NCBI GenBank assembly: GCA_039621445.1
Contig: CP154955.1
Location: 36,807,123-36,871,122 of the forward strand
DNA from: Euglena gracilis
Lineage: Eukaryota; Euglenida; Euglenophyceae; Euglenales
DNA length: 64,000 nt
Reading direction: 5' to 3'
The notes below the pieces were generated by a model. The model did no database searches and was not told the DNA's origin. It was given only the letters and a program-made list of their open reading frames with translations. Positions 9,518 to 21,500 of this stretch are shown one piece after another. The position numbers and the translations under genes are program-made. Within the stretch, counting starts at the first letter, position 1. Each line of letters begins with the position of its first letter.

Positions 9518-12500
9518 GTACCTTCCTTGTGAGCCACACTGATTTGCTGGTAATTCTCCAAAAATTGGAAAGTTCTTTTTTTCTTTTGCAACTGCAATGA
9601 AAGCGAATTGACAAGTTCCAGAAAAAGATTTTAAGTTTTCACGTCTTCTCAAAGGAGATAGTTCAAAGCTGAAATGTGCTAAAAAAAAAAGGGGGCGAAA
9701 TTAAACTCTCAAGCGTTGCAGGCAAAGTTGGTTGCGTTACGCTCTTTTTGATCCTTTTTTGGAACTTGGGCCAGAAGTTTCAGGCTGCCAGGGCTGTATT
9801 CCACCAGAAACAAAAAAAAATCCCAACTTTAGCCAGGTTGTCATTTTCCACCCTTTTCGACAAAAATTCAACTGGGCCCCTCGGTAGACGGATTCACAGG
9901 TCTTTGACAATTGCACACAAATAGAAAATTTCCAAAGGTTAAAGTAGGTTTTAGCCCCAAAATTAGCATTTTTCAGCCTCAAAATTGCCTGTTGGTTGTT
10001 ATTGACCCAATACTGGAGAGGTCATGGTCGATTAACTGGTTTTCTGTCCTTCCCTGCTTGTGCCCAATTTCTGCTTCCACCCTTCTGAGGAAAAAGTGAC
10101 ACTTCCCCAAAACCTCCTAGACCTTTGTTCTTCAACAAATATATTGGAAGCCCATTTTCCTCTTGTGTAGGATTGGGCTGATGCTTCCCGTGAGGCCATG
10201 GAGGAACACCTGCCCAAGTATGGAGCCATGCTGTTCCGTGGCCTCCCCATCACCACTCATGAAGAGTTTGGAAAGTACATGAAGGGTTTGGGTTGGAGAA
10301 CGCTGAGTGACAAGGACGCGCTGAAATGCATGTTTGCCCGATCCATGTCCTCCAAGAATGTCAATGACATGGTGTGCTCTGCTTTCATTCCAAAGCACAG
10401 GAATTGTATCCTGGGGGGGGACACGTTTATTTGCTTTTGGCTTTTCGATTTTGGTTTGCTTTTTTTGCATTTCCCCACAAGCCACATTTTGGCCCCAAAG
10501 TTCTCACTTTGCCAAAAAAAAGTTTTCTTGGAATTGGCCAGCAAATCAATGCATATTTTCAGAATCAGAGTATTCCTTGGGGGTACCCTTGCACTATTTT
10601 CAATGGGTGAGCCCGGGTATGGGACAAGATTGGGTGGGGGACAGATCGGGGGGTCAACAAATTTCCTTAGGGAACCCTGACCCGGACCCTTGGCCGGGTA
10701 TGGGACAAGGTCGGGGGGGGGGACAAGGTGGGGGGATGGTAATGGTGTCTGCTGCAGAGACAACGATGACGCTGAGTTGGATGCAAAAAAGATGGATGTG
10801 GTGTCTGAACCCAAACATTCTTCCTTCAAAACACCAGAAAGTATCTCCGAGTTGATGTTTTCTAACAATTCTGCCTGTTTGGACAAAGGGTACTTGGGTT
10901 CTTGTTCGCCACTTGACTCCCCCCAAACGGCAGAGTCGAAATAGGGTTACGGTTGCGGGTGAGGGTGGGGGCTTGAAAAATTTTCTGACTTTCCAAACCA
11001 GATGCCCTTCGGCCAAAGGTTGGTTGAGACGGTTTGTTTCTATTTGGTGTGTGGGCCTGGGGAATTGCCGGGGGGGGGGTGCAATGAGAGTGAACAGGTG
11101 AAAGGATCCCAGCCCAAAAAACCAATGACATCTGATTTATTCAATGAATGTGGAGATGAATGAGAACCAGTGCAAGGAAATGATCAAAATTGTCGACATT
11201 GGTTTCATAGGTGCGCACTGCCAGCGATGACCCTGCAGAGTACACCATTGAACCACACTCTGAGTACCACACCGTGGGCTTCCCGATGAAGGTTTTCTTG
11301 TGGTGCGAGAGGCCTGCGGGAAGCGGAGGTGAACCTTTCATTTGTCTCAGAAGAATCAGATGAAAGAATGGGGGGTTCAGTCCTGGCCAGTCTCACAGCG
11401 ACCCTGGAGGGGGGGGCTGGACTGAGCTTCCAAATTTGGCCAGCGGAAATCCTACCAGACACCGGGGGGGGGGGGGCAGCAGGGCCAGCTAATGGAAATT
11501 TTTTTCCAGTGACTGGCGCAAAGCGCCATAATTTTTTTTGGACCCCCCCCAAAATTGCCAAAAAATGCCATTTTTGGCCAGTTTGAGTTTTTTTTTGGAA
11601 CAGAATCAGCCGAAAGTGTGTTACAGCTAGCGGCCCCGAGCGGATTTCCGGTGGTGGTCGCTGTGGAGGTCGGGCCGACCATGGTCGGCCCGACCATGGT
11701 CGGCCCGACCATGACCCCCTGTGGAGGTCTGCCCGACCTGGTCGGCCCGACCACCATTTTTTTGCACTACCCCCCCCCCCCTTTCTGGAGATTTAAGCCC
11801 CCCCCCCTGAAAAAAACTTTTGTCCAAATCACCCCAACACACGTCAAAACCCACCCAAATGGCTCCAGAACCCCCTAATCGGGGGTGGATATGCAAAAAC
11901 TTGGGGGGGATATACCCATTTTGGGCCACTTTTGGCAAAAGAACACCTCTCCCCATCGGATTTTCAATATAATGGCAAAATTTTGCACAAAAAGGACTTA
12001 GCACTCAAGTATGCTGATGGCGTTTTCCTGTGTCCAAAGAGAATTTATGAGGTTATTTGAAGGAGTAGGGTTAGGGTTACGATTCTTATCCAAACAGCAG
12101 AACATTTCCCGCTCAACGTTGTTAGATTGGTCTCTACAAGGTACCCAGCGAACCCAAAGAGCCGCCCAACTAGGGTTAAAAACATGGGGGGACCCGAGCG
12201 AGGCGCCGAGCGAGGGTCCCCCCATGTGTATTAACCCTAGTTGGGCGGCTCTTTGGGGTAGCTGGTACCTTGTAGGGCCCAATTTATCACGTTTCTGAAC
12301 AGCCGGCCTGTTGTCCTCTAACTTGAAATTTTTCAAGCCGGTCAATGAAGGAGTAGGAGGAGGTAGGGTTAGGTTATGGTCGGCCCGACCTCCACGATGG
12401 CGACCACCAGAAATCCGCACGGAACCGGGGGGGGGGGGTAGTGCAAAAAAATGGTGGTCGGCCCGACCTCCACAGGTCGGCCCGACCATGGTCGGCCCGA

Positions 12501-15500
12501 CCTCCACGATGACGACCACCGGAAATCCGCACGGAGCCACAGCTAGCGGACACCCGAGCAGGGAATTTTGGACAAAATGAAGACCGCTCCCAGCCAACTT
12601 TTGTTGTCCCTCGCGGACACCTTTTGGAGAACCTTCCTGTACACAATTATTGATCCCCAATGGACGGGAAATTTAGACCCGTGGACATTTTCGTTGAGCC
12701 CCCGTGGACACTTCTGTGTGAGACTGGTGACGTTTTTCTGCTTTTCCTTTTCAGTTTTTTTGTTTGCCTCAGGCCTGTGGATTGTCTTGGTAATGTGACT
12801 GCTTAGCCCACATCGCACCCTACACTGGTAGTTGTCAAATCTGCCTCCAGACCACTTTTTTTTGACGTTGTCGACTTTGAGAGTTTCCCATGTTTGACCA
12901 ATGTTTGAGTCAGAAACACATGAATTTTTGGGGGCCTCTAATGCTGAGATCAAATTTACAAAATTGTATAAAATATTCAGATTCCCGTCGCAAAATGCCG
13001 TTTTCAGAGACGAGTGCAAGGATAGAAGAAGAAGAAGAAGAAGAAGAAAATCGTAGTACTGAAAAACCCAAGAGGCGGTGCTTATACAACCAATTTACCC
13101 TCAAAATGTTTGCGCACATGCACCTCACAACCAAATAACAAATATTCTTGCAGCCTTTTTCCATCCACCCATGCAAATTACAATAGTATGGCCCCAGCAT
13201 ATCCACAACAACAGCATTCTCAATGAGTTTCCGGCCTGGGTCCCCTGTTTTGGCCAATGAGGGGGAGGGGGAAATGCCACCTGGGCCACATCTTTTAGAA
13301 TTACAAACCCCGGAAAACTTTTTCTTTTGTCGGGTTTCACAAAACAGAGAGGTCTGAAACAGGCCTTTTGAGGATATTTTCCCATGTTATATATCTTACC
13401 ATGTATCATATGTTCTATGTTAGATATTCTGAACCTAAGATGGACATAGCACCTGTTGGTACACGAAACTCAAATATGGCTGTTTGTTGAAGACCATTTT
13501 GCATTGGACTACAACATTTGTTTCATGATGGTTCACAAGGACAAAAAGTCGCTACCACGGCATGTATAAAAAAGGAATTCCTTCCAAAAAGTCCTTGCCT
13601 TGCGCCTTTGTTGACTTTTTTGGAGGGGGGGGGACCGGGCTTTTTCAAGGGGGGGGGGAAATTTTCGGACCCCTGGAAGCACAAGGTAGAACCGTTAAAA
13701 TCTGGCCGATTTGAGGGGGGGGGGAAATTTTCGGGGGGGGGGGGGAAGTTTTCAGCCACTGCTAGTATGTCCCTGATCACCATCTTGATAGTCAACAATT
13801 TCTTCTGAAAAGGCATTTTTCGTGAATTTTTAGGTGGACAAGTTTGGTTTGGTACATAGCATGGGGGATGCGAAGTCATCTTGTACGATCAGTGTGCAGG
13901 CTCTCAAAGGTGAATCTTAGCATCTGCTGTGAAATTTTAAGTTCCTTGGTTCAGATTGTTTTAGACAGGTTTCCCCACAAAATTGTCCATGAGGGCCTAA
14001 ATTTCATGGGTCAGAGGGTCAACTATTCATGTCCCCTGGGGCTCTATAGAAATGTCCTCTGTTCTCCCATTTCCTGCCCAGTGGGGGCCAACAAAAATGT
14101 CTGGCCGGGTCCGACAATTGTGTCTGTCGGCTGTAAATACCTCATTTCCACCCCGCGCAGCACCGGACTCCCCCTCCCCCCAGGTGGTCTAGCTTGTCCG
14201 CTTTCCGGTGTCTGCAAAATGGCCAGCCAGTGGACCCCCCCCCAGAGAAATAAAAAAAAATTCCACAGCTCAAGCACCACGCTGCACAGTGGAGCCCATG
14301 GTTATGGCACAGGAGGTGGGTGATGACATAACCCGCAAGATGTTTCGGAATCACCCAGGCTGGAAACTTTTTGATGATGATGATGGGCCAGTACCAGACC
14401 TCTGTTTAGTGTGTATCGGCAAAAAAAATTTGTGTATCGTGTGTACCGGCAAAATAACTTTTGTGTATCGGTGCGTATTGGCAAAAAATAATTTGTGTAT
14501 CGGTGTGTATCGGCCAAAAAAAATTGTGTATCGGGTTTTTTTTGAGTTTGTAATCGGCTTTTCGAAATGAAAAATTTGCTCCAAAGAGACTTTCCCATTT
14601 CTCAGCATTGACGATATGGCACAGATGAGAACCCCCCCTGGCGTGAGGCAGTTAGTGGAAGACGTCAAGAAGCAAATCAGTGCAGCTACAAGCAGCACAC
14701 CTTGACAGATTCTGTATGTGTTGAACGTCTCAAAAAAAGAAAAAAACAAAAAAACTAAAATTCAAAAAAGGAGAAGGGTATGGACATGCGCAGATGTATC
14801 TGGGCCTCTGCATTTGCCATTGAGGGAGTGGCGCCCCTCCCCCAACCACAATAGTAGGGTGAGATTCCCAACCACGCTTTACGGGTTGAGCTGGGGCCAA
14901 TGTCCACATAGCTCTGTGGCAATGGTGTCAAAAGATTAACCTGTGTTTTTCCCCCATTTTTGTAAAAATTTTGTGTGTCGGTGTGTGTCGGCAAAAAAAA
15001 ATTGTGTATCGGTGTGTATTGGCAAAAATTTTTTGTGTATCAGTGTGTATCGGCAAAAACTTTTTTGTGTGTCGGTGTGTATCGGCAAAAAAAATTTGTG
15101 TATCGGTGTGTATCGTTGATACACACTAAACAGAGGTCTGGCCAGGACCAGGCTTTTGCTCTTTCGGTCAAGGATCATTACATGTTTCCTCCATCCGTTC
15201 AAACCAGGCTTTTGCTCAGGGATTGCAGTACCCTCCCCCCCCCCGGGGGGGCTGGACTGCAGCTAGTCCAAATTTGGCTTGTGGGATTTCTAGCAGACCC
15301 CCCCCCGGGGGGTCTGCTAGCAGGGTTAGCTAGTGGAATTTTTTTTCCATTGACCGGCGCAAAGCGCTGGAATTTTTTTTGGGACCCCCAAAGATGGCCA
15401 AAAATGCCCGTTTTTGGCCATTTTTGGGAATTTTTTTGGAACAAAATCAGCCAAAAACCTATTAAAAACCTCGTTTCCACCTCGGCGCATAGCGCCGGAG

Positions 15501-18500
15501 GAAAAATTTCCCCCCCAGTTGGGGGGACCCCCGGGCCCCCCCCCCCCGGGGGGGGGAGGAGGGTCTAGCTAGTCCATTTTTTTCCAGTGTCTAGCCGATT
15601 GGCTAGCCAGCCCCCCTCCCCCCGGGTCCTTAAGCAAAAGCCTGGTTCAAACGTCAGTTCGCATTTGTTAAATCATGTGCTTCATTTCTGGTTATCATCT
15701 CCCTGTTCTCTGTTTATTCATCTCTCTTGCCATTTTTGCAGGAGAATGGCCGTTGACAGACATCAGGGCCGGTACAAGAGTCTGGACGCCAAAGGTCGTG
15801 AAAAGTTCGAGAGGTTGGGTGTCACCACCCCTAGGGGGTTGGCTTGGTGAGGTCAATCAAAGGGTTCTTTCCTCAGGGGCTAGTTCGGCAAACTTTTTTT
15901 TTTTGGGGGGGGGGGGGGAGGGGGGGGGGGGGGGAGGGGGGGGGTGGGGGGGGGGGGGGGGAGGGGGTGGGGGGGGTGGGGTGGGAGGGGGGGAGGGGGG
16001 GGGGGGGGAGGGGGGTTTTTTTTTTTTTTGTTGTTTTTTTTTTTTTTTTTTGTTGTATTTTTTGTTTTTTGTTTTTTTTTTTTTCTTATTGTTTTTTTGT
16101 GTTTTTTTTTGGTTTTTTTTTTTTTTGTTTTTTTTTTCCAGCCAGCAGCCCTGTCATGAGGCATTTTCACCCACACCTTGTGTTTACCAACCACCGCAGA
16201 CTTTGATATACAAAAATCAACTGCCACTAATGGTTTTAGCATGGGGGCCGGGGGCAGCCTCAGAGCGCCAGGCCGCCCGGCACCCTTGCTAAAACCGTCA
16301 GTGAGTGCAGTCGATTTGTCTGAAGCCTGTTTCGCATGGCCCGCACCCCTGTCTTGAACAACGTTCGACAATTAGTAACCCGTACGGTGGTTTTTTTTAT
16401 TTTTTCTGTGGTTTTCATCAAGAAACGGCGCCTGTCTTAAAAACGTGTTCAGCCCGCCAAATGCCTGCCCTGAAATTCGTGGTCATGAACACGTTTTCCA
16501 TGAGGGCATCTGTGGCAATGACACGTTTTCCATTACGGCATCTGTGGCAATGACACGTTTTCCATTACGGCATCTGTGGCAATCAAGTGTAAGATGGAAA
16601 AGAGCTGGCATGAAAATTCGGCGACAGTTTGAGAGGCCGGGGTGGTCCTCAACGGGTGAGGCGGGTCGGGGGCACTCTACAACACAGGAAACGACCAGAA
16701 GTTGCCTTGGAGCACAACGACAAGCAGTGGGAGACGTCACGGAAGACGACACACTTTACACAAAAAAGAGCCATACTTTGGTGGCCGCCGCAAATCTTGG
16801 CAATGAAAATGATATGCCAAACCGCAGGCGTCACACACAACTTTGTTCATCTCGACACAATTTGGATTTTTGGGAATTCCCGAAACTGCTGGGCTTTGGG
16901 AGTTCCCGACTGCTGCTCACATTGGGCCACACATTGTTCAATGACACTCGCCTCATCGATCATGGGTTCCAGCTCCCATCCCGTCCAGGCAACAAAGAAA
17001 TCAATCCAGCTCAGGATAAGATGCTTGCCGATGTTGACACATTTTGGCGAACTCCAAACAGTTTACAACAGCAACAAGCTCTGCACCTACGGTGCCAGAT
17101 TTTTTCTTCGTTGCCCTGTGCCAGCAAGGTGCCATGAAGGGGGTCAACCTTCGGCTTCTTGGCATCTTGCTGGTATACCGCAAGAGCAGCCAGGAACAGT
17201 TCTGTCCTAGGGGGAGGTGGCAAATGACCATTCACGAAGCGTTTAGCCGTAGTGGGAGGGCTGCGAAAAAAAGGGGGGGTGACACGTTTTCCATTACGGC
17301 ATCTGTGGCATTGACACGTTTTTCCATTACGGCATCTGTGGCATTGACACATTTTCCATTACGGCATCTGTGGCAATGACACGTTTTCCATTACGGCATC
17401 TGTGGTAAGGCACGTTTTCCATTAGGGCACCTTTTTTTCCTTCCGAATTTCACATTTTCGCGTTTTTGACCCCTGGCGTGAATCATGACGACAAATTTCA
17501 GGGCAGGCATTTGGCGGGCTCTGAACACGTTTTTAAACAAATTGTGGCTGACCCAGATTTCAGCCTGAAAACGTGTCCAGGGGTCGGTCCCCTTCGGGGG
17601 CCCCCCTGCTGAACACATTTTCAGGCTGAAATCTGGGCTCAGCCACAATTTGTGTGTAGAAAACCGTTCAACACCAACGGGCGCCTGTCTTGAAAACCTT
17701 TTGACACGAACGGGCGTCTGTCTTGAAAACCGTGTTCAGCCCCCTGAAATTCGTGGTCAGCAGGGCGCACAGGGGGTTGGTCGGGGGGGGGTGGTGCAGG
17801 CGCAGGAGCGGACTCCCTGGTGGGAAGAGGAAGGGAACAGAGGACAGGTCCTGATTGAGGACCGCGTTCTCCTCACTCAGGGGTGGGGGGCAGTAATTTG
17901 CCCAAGTTGACCAGCGCACAACGTTCCGCGCCGTTACCGGCATAGATTAACTGAACACATGTGATCCCTCCCGGGGGGGGGGGGGTTTCAAGAGTGAGTG
18001 TGTGGGTTGTGCGCCAAGGGTCAGGTTTTTGTCAAACAAAATTTTAAAGATTTTCGGCCCCCTCACTAAGTGAATTTATGGTTGCCAGCCCGTCGTTGTC
18101 CTCTGTTTTGAGGCAGACGGAGGTGGTTGTCGGCACGGGCAGTTGGGTGAGATCAACGTTGGCAACATTGGCGCTCTGCAGAAGGCAACACGACTCTCTC
18201 GGTGGTGGTTTTCCGGAATGCCCGAGCGACGGCATTCACGCATGTATGAAAAGAGGTTGCCCGACGATTCCCTGAAACGAACATGCTTCCCGACAGCTGT
18301 TCGCGTTGAGCCACACATTGTTTGATGAAGCTCGCCTCATCGAACAACAGGCTGGGTTCCAGCTCCCAACGGTTTCTTGGCATCTTGGTGGTACACCGCG
18401 AGAGCAGCCAAGAACAGTTCCATTTCAAGGGGAGGTGGCAAAATGCCATTCACAAAGTTGGCCGTGCGTTTAGCCATGGGAAGGCTGTGAGCGGAGGAAA

Positions 18501-21500
18501 AGAGGGGGGTGAGACGGTTTCCATCAGGGGCGCCTGTGGCAATAAATGACACGGCTTCCATTAGGGGCGCGTGGGGCAATGACACGGTTTCCATTAGGGG
18601 CGCCTGTGGCAATGACACGGTTTCCATTAGACCACGAGTTTCAGGGCAGGCATTTGGCGGGCTCTGAACACGGTTTAGACAAATTGTGGCTGACCCAGAT
18701 TTCAGCCTGAAACCGTGTTCAGCAGGGGGCCCCCCTGCTGAACACGGTTTCAGGCTGAAATCTGGGCTCAGCCACAATTTGTGTTTAGAAACCTGCCAGG
18801 GCGTTGCTTAAGAAAATTTGACCCCACCCCCCAGAGACTAGTCCAGCCAGCCAGCAGCTCCTTTCCAGCCTCGTGCCATGAACGAGTGTTCATTTTTGGC
18901 CCCCGAACGCGAAAATCTGTCACTGTCCAGCCGCGTTTTGGCGGCTGGAAATAATGGGCGAAAATGGGTCAGAAAAGGGCTGCCTGGGGCAAATTTGGGG
19001 TCAAAAAATTATTTTCCTCCCTAACTTCAGTTTCCTCCCCCCAACTTGAGAGCCCCTCCCCAAAAATCACTGAAATCCCGTTTTAGGTGATTTCAAATGA
19101 CAAGATCCCAATATTCATGTGAAAATGAGAGCCCAATTTGTTGACCGACTAGGCCTGGTCGGTAGCTAGTCGGCGAGACGGGGTGGTGGATAGTTGGCCG
19201 ACTAGTCGGTGAAACACCCACTCTGATGTGCTAACGGGTCAATATCGCCGACTTTTCAGCCCCCCTCCCATGAACAAATTCCTAAGCAGACTGGTCGGCG
19301 GACATAAAAATGGTCTCTGGCTGGCCCAAATCACCCAGAAAGGGTTGGGCATCTTCTGCTGGGTTCTTTGCAACAAGACTGGTTGTGCGGATCCCGGGCA
19401 TAAGTTGGGAGACACCCATCCTTTTCTTTCCCCTATGGACAGTTTCTTCCCCCCCTTCGCATCATTTGCAAACACCCCGCACTCCTTTCCCTATGTCCTT
19501 CCTTCCAGCTTCCTTCCAGTCACACCACACCCACACACCCTGGCACCTCCTCCCCGCGCTTTGTCAAACTCACCAAAAACACCACACCAAGCAAGCGAAG
19601 CAGTCCGGCAAACACCCAGGACGTACACCGCCAGCAGTTTGAGGACACCGGGGAAACAGCCAGGGGAGCAAGAGGGGCAGTAAAGGTCCCATTCTTGTGC
19701 CGCTTTTTTCGTTTTTTTCACCCCCAGGGGGAAGGTCCAGACTTTTATTTAGTGTGCCGCGGCAAAGTTTGCCGCGGCGCAAAAATTTTTTTCCGCGGCG
19801 CACGTGGCGTACAATTGTCACACCCACGGCGCACCTGAAACGCTGCCGCGGCGCACCAATGACGTTCCCACGGCGCATGCTTTTTTTTTGTCGCGGCACG
19901 GACATGGGATAATTGGGATGGCTATGCCGCAGCGCATGCGGCGCTGCCGCGGCGCATGCAGCGCTGCCGCGGCGCACGCAGCGCAGAAAAAAAATTCCAC
20001 CTGTTTGACATTTGAGAGCACCACTCTCATTCTCGTCCCTCTTCGCGTCACTCGGTGAGCAACATGCGTACCAAATGACCTGGAGTCACCTCCCTCCAAT
20101 AGAGGGTGCAACAGTTCATATATTGTTTTCTCTGTGTCAGGGTAGAAATTGCAAATTTGTGCAAATGCGCCAATTCTAAAGGAAAAACCTTTAAGTGCGA
20201 ATCCGGCGGCCTAAGAAATGGTCCAGATGGGGCCAAATGAGTACCCTGCAGTAAATCACCCACAGTTGAAAATGCACAGTCGGTGGGGGTTCAATTGGGG
20301 GTTGCTGGACTGCAAAGGGTAAAGTACAAGTGATAGACAAGGATTGCATGAAGACCCTTTACAAGTGAAAGTGTTTTGTATCTTAAGGCCATTTTTCTGA
20401 ACCTTTGACAAAGGTGTATCGTCAAGCCAAGTGGGTGCCCTGTGTCAGCCACATTTTGAACAACATTTGCAAGGTGCTTTTTAAAAAAAATGCTTTTCTG
20501 TTTTGCATGCTGCATTCTCAGGCAATCTGGATTGTATTGGATTCTGGGATAACAAAATTGTAAGGAATAATAGTAAATAATATAATAATAGAAAATATAT
20601 AATATATAATAAGGAGTAAGGCAGGCATTCGCCTCCGGTTCTGTTCGCTTTTTGTGTTCTTGCTGTGAGGCGGGAGTCCTCTCATAGGCCTCAGGGGTGC
20701 AAATCCCCTGGGGGATCTCCAGGACAATAATAAGGAGAAACAACCTGCAATCGCAACGAAGCAACCCCCAAATATGGCTCCGGTGCAGAATGGAATGTGG
20801 CTTTTGATCTTTACCGGAAACAGGAACTTCACAAAAAATCACGGAAAATCATGGATACATTTAGGCCTCGACCAGCACGGAAATGTGAGGATCCCTGCAA
20901 TATGAAATTTTGCACTCAACGGCGAGAAGTTCCGGCGACCGAAAACTGGAGGTAGGAGGGGGGTCCCCCCCCCCGTTTTGGAAGGGGTCCCCCCACCCCT
21001 TCCCCCTCTGAGATTCCCAATCAAGCCTGCCTGGCACCCAAAACAACCTTTTTAACAAAGTATATTTTCCTATTTGCATTTTCCCACTTTTTAAAATTGT
21101 TTGGTATGTTGTTTTATTTTCTAATTTTTGAATTTTTATTTAATTATTTTAATTTTTTGCATATTTTTCAATTATTTTCATTCTTCATTTTGTTATTTTT
21201 CTTTTTTTTTCATGTGAATGTGATGAAGAAGCTACTTGAAGTGCATTTAAAGATGTGTGCGATAGCTGTATTCCTGACCAACTTACATTGATGATGGATA
21301 GCATCTGTGGCCTTTTATCCACTGATTGCAACTTTCCGTGGCATGCAGGTGTATTACCCATGCCGAGCCAATGCCCATTACAACAATTGGGAGGACAACA
21401 TCAGCCCAGACAAAGAATTTGTTGAAGCCTACCTCGGGGACCAGGGGTTTGTTTGTTGCTGGGTTTGGGTTGAGTTAACGTTTGCTCCAGCTGGAGGGGA

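Noticed and set aside
10740-10945. Possible dioxygenase exon reading DNDDAELDAKKMDVVSEP
   Set aside because: It has an acceptor-like CTGCTGCAG and looks coding, but does not match the family segment expected between exons 2 and 3; not enough to include it.
15675-16371. Open frames of 160-200 codons across the poly-G/poly-T tract
   Set aside because: Poly-Gly and poly-Phe from homopolymers; only the short dioxygenase exon at 15742-15820 is supported.
16494-17415. 33-bp repeats considered as a CRISPR array
   Set aside because: Units are contiguous with no unique spacers, lie in mirrored clusters inside a TIR element, and the DNA is eukaryotic with spliceosomal introns.
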